Counted from the first letter of the stretch, positions 43,505 to 53,294 are shown. The stretch is 64,000 bases of DNA from GCA-003244245 sp050700055 (GCA_050700055.1 JBOHGE010000012.1:40052-104051), one strand, 5' to 3'. Program-made: numbers and translations. The notes: generated by a model from the sequence alone, not told the origin.

Positions 43505-45456
43505 GGGTTTGCCAGTTCGATGACGTGCTCGATGGAGAAGGGCAGCGTGTCGGGCTCCAGCTCGACCTTGAGCCGGGCGCCCTCGATGGGTTGGCGGCTG
43601 CGCGGGGCGACGATGTAGAGCTTGACGTCCTCGACGATCTCGACCCCGGCTACCCGTTGCACGGTGGCCAGCAGCTCCCCGGCGTGCACCGAACGGCCGA
43701 ACGGCCAGCCCGAGCCGTCCGGCCCGCCGTGCAACGGGTGCAGATGGCGGTACAGCGCGCCCAACGCATCCTGGGTGACCCGGTGCGGGTCGGCGCGCGG
43801 CCCGAACCGTACCGTCACGACCGCCCGGATCCAGAGATAGTCCGGTGGCTTGATCAGCAGCCGGGTGCCGAGCACCCGCCGCTCGTCGAGGTAGGTCGCG
43901 ATCGTGGCGAGCACCTCGGGACGCGGTTGCAACGCGACGAACGGCACCGCCACGGTGGGCTCGCCGGCCAGCGCGGGCACCACCACCAGCCGGATCACCG
44001 CGGAGTCGACACCCTGGCCGGGGATGCACCGCACCCGGGCGGCTCGCGGATCGGCCTCCCGGGCCAGCGACTCGTAGTCGGCGATCGTGACCGCGCGCTG
44101 CCGGGTGCGCAGGAACTGTGGCGCGCGCCGCCGAGCGTTGGCCACGTCCTCACCGTCCACCCCGCCGGAGGCAGGCCGGCGGTTCTCCACCCGCGCGACA
44201 TAGGGCACCGAGGCGCGCAGCGCGGTGATCTCACCGCGGGCCACGTTGCCGCGGTGCCCGCCGCCGACCCGGTAGAACGGGATCTTGACCATCGCCCCCT
44301 TCGGCGGTATCGCGCCGTACTGCCGGATCCGGCCGTCGGCTTGCCGGACCCCGGGGCCGAAGACGATCTCACCGGCGATCGGGTCGAGCACGAAGTGCTG
44401 GTCGGTCTCGGCGCTGCCGGCGAAGTGTGGGACCTGGTGCCACTGCTGCTGGCCGTCGCCCGCTCCCACCTGCACCACCAGCGGCTCGGGCCCGGCGACG
44501 ACGGGGCGCTGGCCCAGCGGCAGACGTTGGCCGGACACCCCGTCGGACGCCCCGAGGATCTCGTTGTGCACGGTCTCGCTGTAGGCGGCGTTGATCGTGG
44601 CGCCTATCGTGAAGGCGCTCGCGCCGTGGATCCGGGGCGACGCGCTGTAGAACGGTTGCCCTGGTGCGGCGGGCACCACCCGGCACCGCAGCCAGCCGGC
44701 CGGCTGCTGGGCGATGACGGTGGTGGTGTGCTCGGCCGGGACGTGCACCACCACGTCGCCGGGCCGGTTGAGCCCGCCGGTCCCGTCCCGTTCCAGCTCG
44801 CAGAAGTCCCACCGGTTGCCGGTCCAGGCCTCCCAGACCAGCGGCGGTTGGCGCGGGTCGACGCCGACGCCCTCGACCTGGCAGTCGAACCGCAGCGCCA
44901 CCGCGCAGCGCGGCACCGCCACCTTCAGCCCGATCAGCAGCGCGTCGCCGTACTCCGGCGTCGTCGAGAAGCACGGGAACGGCTCGTCGGTGCTCAGCGC
45001 CCGGTTGCGGTCCACCGGTTGGCCGCCGTGCTCGCCGGTGGTGGTGGCGATCCCGACCAGTGCGCACGCCACGATGTCCAGGCGCTCGACGGTGGTGAAC
45101 GACAGCGCCGGGTCGGTCTCGGTGCGCTGGGTGGCCACCTCCGTCCCGGCCGGCACCGTGACGGTGTCCTCGCGCGGGGCGGACAGCCAGAACGTGGTGG
45201 GTGCCACCGCTGGTGTCGGCGGGTACAGCGGCATCCCGAGCAGCTCGAGGAACCGCAGGTACAGCCGGTCGGGTACCTGGTTGAGGCGGTAGAGCAGCTG
45301 GTCGACGACCATCGCGTAGGTCTCGATCAGCGTCACACCCGGGTCGGAGACGTTGTGGTCGCTCCACTCCGGGCAGTGCCGCTGCACGTAGCGTTTCGCG
45401 TCGTCGACGAGGTCCTGGAAGCGGCGGTCGTCCAGGTTCGGGGCCGGCAGCGTCAC
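43501..45456 (-). CDS. eCIS baseplate assembly protein J-like
   Basis: A 651-residue wedge protein matching the 'putative baseplate assembly protein' family of contractile systems (Afp11-like). It begins PNLDDRRFQDLVDDAKRYV and HNVSDPGVTLIETYAMVVDQ, the strongly conserved start, then LNQVPDRLYLRFLELLGM. Further on are VFGPGVRQADGRIRQYGAIP, YRVGGGHRGNVARGEIT and RAVTIADYESLAREADPRAA. Overlaps both neighbouring genes by four bases. It forms the iris around the spike that opens before sheath contraction. Confidence 0.95.
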   Translation of the reverse strand: MTLPAPNLDDRRFQDLVDDAKRYVQRHCPEWSDHNVSDPGVTLIETYAMVVDQLLYRLNQVPDRLYLRFLELLGMPLYPPTPAVAPTTFWLSAPREDTVTVPAGTEVATQRTETDPALSFTTVERLDIVACALVGIATTTGEHGGQPVDRNRALSTDEPFPCFSTTPEYGDALLIGLKVAVPRCAVALRFDCQVEGVGVDPRQPPLVWEAWTGNRWDFCELERDGTGGLNRPGDVVVHVPAEHTTTVIAQQPAGWLRCRVVPAAPGQPFYSASPRIHGASAFTIGATINAAYSETVHNEILGASDGVSGQRLPLGQRPVVAGPEPLVVQVGAGDGQQQWHQVPHFAGSAETDQHFVLDPIAGEIVFGPGVRQADGRIRQYGAIPPKGAMVKIPFYRVGGGHRGNVARGEITALRASVPYVARVENRRPASGGVDGEDVANARRRAPQFLRTRQRAVTIADYESLAREADPRAARVRCIPGQGVDSAVIRLVVVPALAGEPTVAVPFVALQPRPEVLATIATYLDERRVLGTRLLIKPPDYLWIRAVVTVRFGPRADPHRVTQDALGALYRHLHPLHGGPDGSGWPFGRSVHAGELLATVQRVAGVEIVEDVKLYIVAPRSRQPIEGARLKVELEPDTLPFSIEHVIELANP

Positions 45457-45887
45457 GACTCACCGCCGGTGGTGTCGGCGCGCTCGTGCGACGGGATCAC
45501 GTAGAACGGGAAGACCAGGTTGCGCGGGTCGTTGGTGCCACGGATCGAGTAGTGCACGTCGATGTAGAGCGTGCCCTCGTCGACCGCGTCGAACCGGACC
45601 TGCACGTCGACGAGGTCGATCCGCGGCTCCCAGCGGTCCAGCGCCGAACGCACCTCGAAGGCGAGCTGCCCGGCGGTGCCCGCGTCGGCGGGGGCGAAGA
45701 CGAAGTCGTGGATGGCGCAGCCGAACTCGGGGCGCATCGGCCGTTCGCCGGGTGCGGTGGCCAGGATCAGCCGGATGCTCTCCTCGATCTCGCGTTCCCG
45801 GGTGACCAGCGCGATGCTCCCGGTCCGGTCGGTGCGCAGCGGGAACTGCCAGCCGGCGCCGATGAACTGCTCTGCCATCGCCGTCAC
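45453..45887 (-). CDS. eCIS gp25-like baseplate wedge protein
   Basis: A 144-residue protein from a GTG overlapping the PAAR gene stop; an ATG at 45878 is an alternative. The gp25/W family is plain: GWQFPLRTDRTGSIALVTRE, EIEESIRLILATAPGERPMR and PEFGCAIHDFVFAP, including the conserved Glu-Arg and PEFG motifs. It joins sheath and baseplate and starts sheath polymerisation. The name 'lysozyme' for this family is historical; no catalytic site is seen. Confidence 0.95.
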   Translation of the reverse strand: MTAMAEQFIGAGWQFPLRTDRTGSIALVTREREIEESIRLILATAPGERPMRPEFGCAIHDFVFAPADAGTAGQLAFEVRSALDRWEPRIDLVDVQVRFDAVDEGTLYIDVHYSIRGTNDPRNLVFPFYVIPSHERADTTGGES

Positions 45888-46165
45888 CCGCCGATCATGA
45901 CGGTGGGGCAGCCCATGATGATCGGTGCCCCACAGGCCGACATATCACCCATCCGGGCGGCCGGCATCCCGCCGATCAGCACGGTGGGGCAGCCCGGCGG
46001 TGCGATCACGGTCGGTGGGTGCACCGCCGGTGGTGGAAACGAGCAGATGTGCGGCGTGCTGACGGTCGCCGCCGGCATGCCGCCGATCAGCACCGTCGGC
46101 ACCCCGGGTGGACCGATCACGCCCGGGTGCCCGGTCGGGTCGCCGACCCGCGCCGCTGGTGGCAT
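45884..46165 (-). CDS. PAAR-like spike tip protein
   Basis: A 93-residue protein from the ATG at 46165 behind GGAGG. Two related units share PTVLIGGMPAA, one ending with THICSF, the other with GDMSACGAP. The pattern and the Cys/His residues fit PAAR proteins, whose metal-bound cone sharpens the spike. It directly follows the VgrG-like gene by 14 bases, as expected for a binding partner. Confidence 0.92.
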   Translation of the reverse strand: MPPAARVGDPTGHPGVIGPPGVPTVLIGGMPAATVSTPHICSFPPPAVHPPTVIAPPGCPTVLIGGMPAARMGDMSACGAPIIMGCPTVMIGG

Positions 46166-46179
46166 TGCGCTCGCCTCCA

Positions 46180-48012
46180 CTAGTTGATCTTGACGATCGC
46201 GGCTTGGATGTTGCACATCGCGCCGCCCTTGACCTCGGTGGTCGCCGAGCCGTTCACGCTCACCATGGCGCCTTCGACGCTCACCTTGGTGCTGCTGCTG
46301 ACCTTCACCTCGCCGGCACCGCCGTCCATCTTCACTCCGGCCTTGGCCTCGATGCTGACGTCCTGGCCGGTCAGCTTCAGGCTGCCGGTCCCGGCGTCCA
46401 CCGTGACACCTTGGGGCGCCTCGATGGTGACCGTGCCGTCACTGTGCATCGTGATCTTGGTCTGCTTCTGGTCGAGGTGCAGGATCAGCTTGCCGTCGCC
46501 GGTTTTGATCGTGACGCCCTGCGCCCCGGACGCGCTCTCCAGCATCTCCACCGCGTGGCCGGTGCGGGACACGAACGCCCGCCGGTCGATCGCGCCGGAG
46601 CTGGCGTCGACCAGCTCCACCTCACCCTTGGGCAGGGTGTCCACCCCGTTGTGCAGCCCACCCAGGACGTAGGGCCGCTGGAAGCTGCCTTGCTCGAAGG
46701 CCACCAGTACCTCGTCGCCCACCTCAGGCACGATCACCGCGCCGCGGTCCTTGCCCGCGCCGGCCTGCACGGTGCGCGCCCAGTCGCTGACGAACTCGTC
46801 GTTCAACCAGGGAAACGTCAGCCGTACCCGGCCCCGCTTCTCCGGATCGCGGTTGTCGGAAACCACCCCGATCACCACGCCGGACCCGCCGGCGCCCCCG
46901 TTGCCATTGCCGAGGTGCGATCCGGTGAGGCCGAGCAGGGTGCGGTCCTGCCCGCCGCTGACCGTGACCCACGTCAGATAACCGGTCTCCGGGTCGAACA
47001 CGTGCCGGCTGGCCGTCACCGTGTACTTGCCCTCGAACGGCTGGCCCGCGCCGGCCAGGGTGACCGCGGTGCCCGCGCGCACCTTCGGGTTGCCGCGCAT
47101 GACCACCTCCAGCTCGGCGAACCCGCCGGTCACCTGCTCGGCCAGCGCCTTGGCGGCGTCGTCCACCTGGCCCTGGGCGGTGTACGGCGAGTCGGTGGCG
47201 ACCAGCGGTTGCGCGCTGAAGGTGCCGGCCAGCTCGGCGGGCTTGGCGCCGATCTCGGCGGAGACGGTCTTGGCCGGCGCCCGGCCGATGACCGCGCGCT
47301 TGGTGGTGGCGTCCCAGCCGCGCACCTGCACGGCGGGGACCTGCTCGGCGGAGGTGACCACGGCCCGCATCCGCAGCACGTTGCGGCCCAGCTCCAGCAC
47401 CATCGCGTCGTCGGTCGCCGAGGTGGTGGTGGCGGGGGCGGCATCGGCGGACTTCGGGCGGCGGAACTCCAGCTTGCCGTCGACGATCGCGATCCCGGCG
47501 CCGATGTCGGCGGCCAGCTGCGTCAAAAACGCCCAGTCGGTGAGGTTGCCCTGGGAGATCTGCTGGTGTATAGCGGTGGTCGGGTCGATCTGGCCGATGG
47601 GGATACTTGCTGTCTGGGCGACCTTGCGGACCACGTCGGACACCGTCATCTGCTGGTAGCTCGCCACCCGCCGGCCGCGGGTCAGCCGGTGGGACTTGTC
47701 CAGCCCGCGCACGACGGTGAACGTGCCGGTGCCGTCGAACTCCTTCTCCAGCGCGGTGACCTCGCCGGCCAGCAGCGGTAACGGGGTATTGCTCTCGTTG
47801 GACGCCACCGACAGCGTGACCGGTGAGCCGATCTTGATGCCGGCCTTGTCCAGCACGGCGTTGCCGGTGTCCCGAAACCGCAGCGAGAACAGGTCGGGCA
47901 GCACCCGGCTGTCGTCCACGACGCCGTGCACCAGCAGCACCGCCACGTCAGCGGCCAGCTGCGTGCCGTTGACCGCGACGAGCAGCTGATTGGTGAAGTC
48001 CTTGGCAGGCAT
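46180..48012 (-). CDS. VgrG-like spike protein (Afp8-type)
   Basis: A 610-residue spike subunit starting at the ATG at 48012. About 1-370 is a phage gpD/late-control domain (TVVRGLDKSHRLTRGRRVAS, MTVSDVVRKVAQTA, LTDWAFLTQLAADIG). About 385-470 is the gp5/baseplate-V OB fold (IGVVSDNRDPEKRGRVRLTF, WARTVQAGAGKDRGAVIVPE, VAFEQGSFQRPYVLGGLHNG). The rest is a beta-helix of short repeats (HSDGTVTIEAPQGVTVDAGT) ending with the PAAR docking face. No extra toxin domain is fused. Encoded between the LysM gene and the PAAR gene. Confidence 0.96.
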   Translation of the reverse strand: MPAKDFTNQLLVAVNGTQLAADVAVLLVHGVVDDSRVLPDLFSLRFRDTGNAVLDKAGIKIGSPVTLSVASNESNTPLPLLAGEVTALEKEFDGTGTFTVVRGLDKSHRLTRGRRVASYQQMTVSDVVRKVAQTASIPIGQIDPTTAIHQQISQGNLTDWAFLTQLAADIGAGIAIVDGKLEFRRPKSADAAPATTTSATDDAMVLELGRNVLRMRAVVTSAEQVPAVQVRGWDATTKRAVIGRAPAKTVSAEIGAKPAELAGTFSAQPLVATDSPYTAQGQVDDAAKALAEQVTGGFAELEVVMRGNPKVRAGTAVTLAGAGQPFEGKYTVTASRHVFDPETGYLTWVTVSGGQDRTLLGLTGSHLGNGNGGAGGSGVVIGVVSDNRDPEKRGRVRLTFPWLNDEFVSDWARTVQAGAGKDRGAVIVPEVGDEVLVAFEQGSFQRPYVLGGLHNGVDTLPKGEVELVDASSGAIDRRAFVSRTGHAVEMLESASGAQGVTIKTGDGKLILHLDQKQTKITMHSDGTVTIEAPQGVTVDAGTGSLKLTGQDVSIEAKAGVKMDGGAGEVKVSSSTKVSVEGAMVSVNGSATTEVKGGAMCNIQAAIVKIN

Positions 48013-48017
48013 CGGGG

Positions 48018-48773
48018 CTACTGGCCCGGGAGGCTGTCGGCTGAGGGGATGAGCAGCGACGCCCCGGCTCGGATCCGCATCGGGTCGTCGATGTGGTTGG
48101 TCGTGGCTATCGCCCGCCACATGGCCGGATCCCCGTACTCGCGCCAGGCGATGGACGCCAGGGTGTCGCCGGTCGAGACGGTGTGCACCCGGTGCGTGGA
48201 CAGCGCGCCCGATGTGGGGTTCTGTCCCTTCTGCTCCTTGGAGATCTCCTCCAGGTTGACCGTCGCGGTGCCCCGGATCGGTAGGCCACCCGGAGTGAAC
48301 AAGGTGTATTTAACGCTGACCGAGGCGATATAACCGGTGAAGCTGCTCAGGCCGCCCCAGTGGAATACCACCCACGGCGGATTGGGTTTCTTCTGGTCGT
48401 TGCTGGCCGCGGTCGGCACGCAGCAGGAGAACAGCTTCTCGACGGTCTTGACCACCGAATCACTCTGCGTGTCACTGGCATCGAGGAACATCTCCAGCGC
48501 GAGCTTGCACGGCGTCGGTCCGCGGAACTCGGGCACCCCGCTGTTCGCGTTGCCTTTCTGCTCGTTGCGGCTCCATTTCGCGGCCTTGCTGATCGAGAGC
48601 TCCTTGGGGTTGAACTGGAAGTCGATGCGGTCGAACGGCGCCCCGGCCTCCAGACTGCCCGGTGCTGCCGGTGGCGTGCGAAGCTCGAGGAACGCGTGCT
48701 TCATCGTCGGCCGGCCGCCGGCGGCTGCCGCGGGTCCGGCGCTGGTTGCGGTCATCGCGACCGGTTGAGACAT
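48018..48773 (-). CDS. eCIS LysM-domain baseplate protein (Afp7-like)
   Basis: A 251-residue protein, ATG behind GAGGAGC. The main domain (FDRIDFQFNPKELSISKAAK, KLALEMFLDASDTQSDSVVK, PPWVVFHWGGLSSFTGYIAS, VKYTLFTPGGLPIRGTATVN) is typical for the contractile-system family that connects tube and spike. Residues 200-250 form a LysM unit (VHTVSTGDTLASIAWREYGD, MWRAIATTNHIDDPMRIRAG). A partner in Afp/PVC particles sits in the inner baseplate. Confidence 0.95.
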   Translation of the reverse strand: MSQPVAMTATSAGPAAAAGGRPTMKHAFLELRTPPAAPGSLEAGAPFDRIDFQFNPKELSISKAAKWSRNEQKGNANSGVPEFRGPTPCKLALEMFLDASDTQSDSVVKTVEKLFSCCVPTAASNDQKKPNPPWVVFHWGGLSSFTGYIASVSVKYTLFTPGGLPIRGTATVNLEEISKEQKGQNPTSGALSTHRVHTVSTGDTLASIAWREYGDPAMWRAIATTNHIDDPMRIRAGASLLIPSADSLPGQ

Positions 48774-48825
48774 GCTCTGCTCCTCGAGGTTGTGGCCGGC
48801 GCCTCGTTCAGCCGGCTGGGCCGGC

Positions 48826-49269
48826 TCAGGCGATGAACCCGTGGTGGGCGATCTCGATGGTCTCGGTGGCCACCTTCGGCGAATCGGGGTTCAGCGACGG
48901 CCCGGTCCAGCGCACCGGCACCACGTCGAGCAGGCCCCAGCTGGCGACCACCGTGCCGTCCAGGGTCATCGCCTGGATCAGACCGGTCTGCTTGCCTTCG
49001 GCGGAGCGTTTACCACTGCCCTGCACGGCTTTCGCGAACCACTTGGCGACCTGCTCGGTATCCTTGGTCAACGGTCGGGAAAGCTTGATATTCGGGTACT
49101 TGGTTCTGGTCGGCAGCTGCCACACGAAACCGTTGTTACCGCCTTCCTCACGCTGCTCGATGACCACTTCGCACCCCAACCCCTCGCAGCTGTTGAAGGC
49201 GCCCAAACCGATCGAGTCGAGCTGCACCACAAAACACACGCTGACGGCGGGGTCCTGGTCGGCGGCCAT
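48826..49269 (-). CDS. eCIS inner tube protein 2
   Basis: A 147-residue tube-initiator subunit of the phage T4 gp19-like family. VCFVVQLDSIGLGAFNSCEG and LGCEVVIEQREEGGNNGFVW are the conserved N-terminal strands; YPNIKLSRPLTKDTEQVAKW and WTGPSLNPDSPKVATETIEI complete the fold. Related to tube protein 1 at 53.8 kb but placed next to the LysM and spike genes, as Afp5 is. It probably forms the layer joining the tube to the spike. Confidence 0.93.
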   Translation of the reverse strand: MAADQDPAVSVCFVVQLDSIGLGAFNSCEGLGCEVVIEQREEGGNNGFVWQLPTRTKYPNIKLSRPLTKDTEQVAKWFAKAVQGSGKRSAEGKQTGLIQAMTLDGTVVASWGLLDVVPVRWTGPSLNPDSPKVATETIEIAHHGFIA

Positions 49270-49280
49270 GAGGTGCTCCT

Positions 49281-52200
49281 CTAATGCCAGAGATCGAGGG
49301 AACGCCCGGCGCGCTCCCGGTCAAGCTGCAGCTCGGCTTTGAGGCGCCGGACGATCGGGTCGTACAGGCGGCGGACCAGGGCGTCCACCTCGGTCGGTGA
49401 GGTCGAGCCGGCGGGTGCCGCGGGCGGGGCCCCCGGTGCCGCTGCGGGTGCTGACCCGGGGTCGGTTGCTGCTGGTGCGTCGGTTGCTGTTGGTAGGTCG
49501 GTTGCTGTTGGTAGGTCGGTTGCTGTTAATAGGTCGGTTGCTGCTGGTAGGTCGGTCGCCGCTGCGGGCTCGGCGTCGGCTCGCTGCACGACCAGCTCGG
49601 GCGTGAATGCACCCGGTGGCCACGACGCGGTGCCTGCGTGGATACCGCGCTGCACCGCCGCTGTGACCGGCGCCCTCAGCGCGGCGACCTGGCTCTCGAC
49701 GGTCCCGTGCCGTTGAACAGCCGGCCACCGGGTCCGTTCGACCGCCGGCGCTGCGACGGGTCCGCCTGCGGAATCGACGGCGGCCGGGTAACCGGCGACG
49801 GCAGGCTCGATGGGGCGATCACCGACCAAACCCACAGCGGTGGGGGCAACACTGTGGTGGCTCCCGGTGTGGTCGGCGTAGGACAGTGGCGGCGAGTGTG
49901 TGATCGCGGGCGCGGTCAGATCCGTCGATTCGCGCTGCCGGGGGGCGTCGACCGCCCGCTGCACGAACTGAGGTGACGGACTCGAGCCCGCGGAACGGGA
50001 TCCCACCACGGCATCTGCGGAGGGCGTCACCGTCGAGGGAACCAGCACCGACGCCAGCAGTGCGGAGCCGGACACCAGTGGCGCGATCTCCCTCGTGTCG
50101 ATCGCGACCGCACGGTGCACCGTGGATGGGACAGCTGCCGTCGTAAGTGCGGTGGTGGGTGTCGACGCCGGGGGGGACTCGGCGTTGCCCGATGGCATCG
50201 GTGGCGTGACTACCGATGCCATCGGCGGGGTATCGGACACCAGCGGTGCCACGTCCAGTGATGTGGGCTCGACCTGACGTTGCGCTGTCACCGTGTCAGC
50301 GCTCGTTGCCGTTGGCAGTGGTGGCAGGGTCGGCTCGGCTGATGGCGATTGTCTTGGGTGGGGGCCGGTTCGTAGGGGGGTGTAGACCGCGCGTTGCAGA
50401 GGCTGAGGTGACGGATTCGTTCCTGTGAAACGTGATTCTGCCGCGGGTTGGGCGGAGGGCGCCGGGGAAGAGGTCCCATCGCCGAGTGGCATCGGCGATG
50501 GGACCACCGGCGGCATCAGCGCGGAGTCGGACACCAGCGGCGCCACCTCCATCGTTTCGACCGCGACCGCACGGTGCACCGTCGACGGCTCAGCTTCTGC
50601 CGGAACCGCTTCCGCTGGCAGGGACGTTGGCGCGGTCGGCTCAGCCGGAAATGACCACACAGGTCGTGGTTCGCGCCCGGGAGGCGCGTCGACTGCGCGT
50701 TGGACGGTGAGGCCAGGACCGCTCGGCGGTACCCCGGGTGACGGGCGCTGCTCCGCGGAGGGGGATCCGGTCGCGGCGTCGGTGAAGGGAATCACCATCG
50801 ATGCTATCGGGGGTGACCCGGACACCAGCGGCGCCACCTCCGTCGGCTCCCCGGCAATCTCGACCCGACGTTGAACGGATTGAGGAGACGGACTTGTTGC
50901 GGTGGAACGTGATCGGGTCGCTGGTTCGGTGGGAGGCGGTGACAGCGGAGCAACTCCGGCGTCCCCCGATGGTATAGGCGACGTGACCACCGACGGTATC
51001 GGTGCGGAGTCGGACACCAGCGGTGCCACCCCTAGGGGTGCTGCCGCTGTCTCGATCCGACGTTGCACGGTGGGTGGCGTGGTGCCGGTCGCAGCCGGTA
51101 GGGGTGCCGCTGTGGTTGTCTCGACCTCAGGTCGCCACGCTGGATGCGGGCCAGGTGGCGGGGTGGTGTCGACCGCGCGTTGGGCGGATACCGGTGCTCG
51201 ACTCGGTCCGATAACAGCTGCGGAAGGTGCCGTTACCGAAGGAATCGTCGCCAAGGGAATTGCCACCGGGGGGGTCATAGCTGGGGAGGGCGTAGCTGGG
51301 GAAATCGCCACAGGGTCGGCTGGCATCGATGAAGTGAGCACCGACGCCATCGGCGGGGTGCCGGACACCAGTGGTGCGATGTCCAGTGGTGTGGGCTCGA
51401 CCTGACGTTGCGCTGTCGATGATTCTGCCGCGGGTTGGGCGGAGTGCGCCGGGGGAGAGACCCCATCGTCGAGTGGCATCGGCGACGTGACTACCGGCGG
51501 CATCAGCGCGGAGTCGGACACCAGCGGCGCGACCTCCATCGCGTCGACCGCGACCGCACGGTGCACTGTGGATGGTCCTCTGCCGGCCGCAGCCGGCAGG
51601 GGCGCTGCTGCGGTCGTCCCGATCTCAGATCGCCACGCTGGATGCGGGTCAGGTAGTGGGGGAGTATCGAGCGCGCGTTGCACGGCCTGCGGTGCGGGAC
51701 TCGTTGTGATGGAAGGTGATTCCGCCGCGGGTGGGGTGGAGGGTGTCATCGATGGGGAGCCGGACACCAGCGGCGCGACCTCCATCGCTTCGGCCGCGAT
51801 CGCACGGTGCACCGTGGATGGTCCGCTGTCTGCTGCAGCCGACAGAGGTGTCGTTGCGGTCGTCCCGATCTCAGGCCGCCACGCTGGATGCGGGTCAGGT
51901 GGTGGGGGAGCGTCGACCGTGCGTTGGGCGGATAACGGTGACGAACTCGGTCCGGCAGTAGCCGCGGAAGGTGCCCCTACCAAAGGAGCCGTCGCCGCGG
52001 GAGCCGTCGCTGGGGGAGCCGTCGCTGGGGGAGCCGCGATCGGGGGGCACGCCACGGCGTCGGGTGGCTTCGGTGACGTGACTACCGACGCCATCGGCGG
52101 GGTATCGGACACCAGCGGCGCCACGTCCAGTGGTGTGGGCTCGACCTGACGTTGCGCTGCTGGCGGTTCCGTGTTCGCCGGAGTCGGCAGTGGCGGCGTG

Positions 52201-53135
52201 GTCGACTCGGTTGAGGGCAACTGCGCTAGGTGGGAGTCACCGTGTAGGGGGGTGTCGAGCGCGCGTTGCACAGCCTGAGGTGACGGACTCGTTGGGGTGG
52301 AAGGTGCTTCCGTCGCGGATGGGGTGGAGGGTGCCATCGGCGGGATATCGGACACCAGCGGCGCCACGTCCGTCGGCTCGGCATCGACTTCGGTCTGACG
52401 TTGCACCGGGGCGGCGTCGGTCCACGGTCTGTGTCCCAGGTCAGGAACCCGCTGCAGCGGTGCACCCAGGCCGAGCCGGCGCGCAGCGGGCAGACTCGCC
52501 CGGTTGTCCGGCCGCGACCCGGCGGAGATCTCCGACAGCGGCTCGGTCGGTGCGGCCATGACCGACGGCAGCGGGGCTTCTGGCGGTGACTCGCCGGCCG
52601 GCAGATCAGGATCGGGGACCGGCGCTTGGCCGGCCTCGGGGTCGGTGGCGTGGCGCTGCACGGCGGGCAGGACCAGCCTGGGCGTGGACGGCTCGATGCC
52701 CGCTGCGCTCACCAGGTTGTGACCCGGCAGCGGGTGCACCGGGACGGCCGGTGCCGGGTCGTCGAAGCTGATCAGCGGTTCGGGCAATGGTGTCGGGACG
52801 TGACGTTGCACGGCCGCCGGCTGCGGCCACCACCACGGTCGCGCGGGAGCGGGCAGCTCGTCGCGCGGGGCGGCCGTGGCGAGCCCGGTACTCACCCCGG
52901 CCGGCGCATCCGGAGTCACGTAGTGGCCGAGAGTGCCGCCCTGCGACGGGTTACGCCAGGAGGCGAGGCCGTCGGGGAACCGGTCGGGAGCGGTGATCAA
53001 GTCAGGGGAGCCGACGACCCGCTGCATCGGCGGCATGGCCGGCCAGTCCGAGCGCCGGGCCGGGGTGGGCGCCGGCGGGTCCGGCGGGTCCGGCGCGTTC
53101 GTGCGCCGCCGGAACAGGTCCCGCAGCTTCACCAC
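49281..53135 (-). CDS. 1,284-aa Pro/Ala-rich repeat protein of the eCIS operon
   Basis: Starts at a GTG touching the previous stop. The first 60 residues are basic (VKLRDLFRRRTNAPD). Most of the protein is low-complexity Pro, Ala, Ser, Thr, built from about ten copies of a unit holding VQR and then a loose (M/L)(E/D)VAPLVS(D/G)xxxM. There is no transmembrane segment. The C-terminal 40 residues differ: EVDALVRRLYDPIVRRLKAE followed by LQLDRERAGRSLDLW, a charged amphipathic helix that looks conserved. Encoded between the 52-aa protein and tube 2. Its role is unknown; scaffold, length control, cargo adaptor or shell are possible. The repeats at DNA level invite copy-number change. Confidence 0.85.
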   Translation of the reverse strand: MVKLRDLFRRRTNAPDPPDPPAPTPARRSDWPAMPPMQRVVGSPDLITAPDRFPDGLASWRNPSQGGTLGHYVTPDAPAGVSTGLATAAPRDELPAPARPWWWPQPAAVQRHVPTPLPEPLISFDDPAPAVPVHPLPGHNLVSAAGIEPSTPRLVLPAVQRHATDPEAGQAPVPDPDLPAGESPPEAPLPSVMAAPTEPLSEISAGSRPDNRASLPAARRLGLGAPLQRVPDLGHRPWTDAAPVQRQTEVDAEPTDVAPLVSDIPPMAPSTPSATEAPSTPTSPSPQAVQRALDTPLHGDSHLAQLPSTESTTPPLPTPANTEPPAAQRQVEPTPLDVAPLVSDTPPMASVVTSPKPPDAVACPPIAAPPATAPPATAPAATAPLVGAPSAATAGPSSSPLSAQRTVDAPPPPDPHPAWRPEIGTTATTPLSAAADSGPSTVHRAIAAEAMEVAPLVSGSPSMTPSTPPAAESPSITTSPAPQAVQRALDTPPLPDPHPAWRSEIGTTAAAPLPAAAGRGPSTVHRAVAVDAMEVAPLVSDSALMPPVVTSPMPLDDGVSPPAHSAQPAAESSTAQRQVEPTPLDIAPLVSGTPPMASVLTSSMPADPVAISPATPSPAMTPPVAIPLATIPSVTAPSAAVIGPSRAPVSAQRAVDTTPPPGPHPAWRPEVETTTAAPLPAATGTTPPTVQRRIETAAAPLGVAPLVSDSAPIPSVVTSPIPSGDAGVAPLSPPPTEPATRSRSTATSPSPQSVQRRVEIAGEPTEVAPLVSGSPPIASMVIPFTDAATGSPSAEQRPSPGVPPSGPGLTVQRAVDAPPGREPRPVWSFPAEPTAPTSLPAEAVPAEAEPSTVHRAVAVETMEVAPLVSDSALMPPVVPSPMPLGDGTSSPAPSAQPAAESRFTGTNPSPQPLQRAVYTPLRTGPHPRQSPSAEPTLPPLPTATSADTVTAQRQVEPTSLDVAPLVSDTPPMASVVTPPMPSGNAESPPASTPTTALTTAAVPSTVHRAVAIDTREIAPLVSGSALLASVLVPSTVTPSADAVVGSRSAGSSPSPQFVQRAVDAPRQRESTDLTAPAITHSPPLSYADHTGSHHSVAPTAVGLVGDRPIEPAVAGYPAAVDSAGGPVAAPAVERTRWPAVQRHGTVESQVAALRAPVTAAVQRGIHAGTASWPPGAFTPELVVQRADAEPAAATDLPAATDLLTATDLPTATDLPTATDAPAATDPGSAPAAAPGAPPAAPAGSTSPTEVDALVRRLYDPIVRRLKAELQLDRERAGRSLDLWH

Positions 53136-53294
53136 TCACCGTCCCGTACTGAGCCGCTGGTTGATCCGGCCGATCTCCTCGACGAAACGGCGCCGGTCGG
53201 GATGCTCGAGGTCGAGGATCTCGCCGAGGGGCCAGTGGAAGTGATAAGCGACGTACGAGACCTCCTCGAGCAGGCGCTCGGTCCCGTACGTCAT
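53136..53294 (-). CDS. 52-aa eCIS protein
   Basis: A very small protein starting at the ATG at 53294, overlapping the upstream stop (ATGA). It reads TERLLEEVSYVAYHFHWPLG followed by EILDLEHPDRRRFVEEIGRI, a helix pair well known in tail clusters where a tiny protein follows the zinc-motif gene. Probably an assembly factor acting like a tail chaperone. Its stop is directly followed by the GTG of the repeat protein. Confidence 0.82.
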   Translation of the reverse strand: MTYGTERLLEEVSYVAYHFHWPLGEILDLEHPDRRRFVEEIGRINQRLSTGR

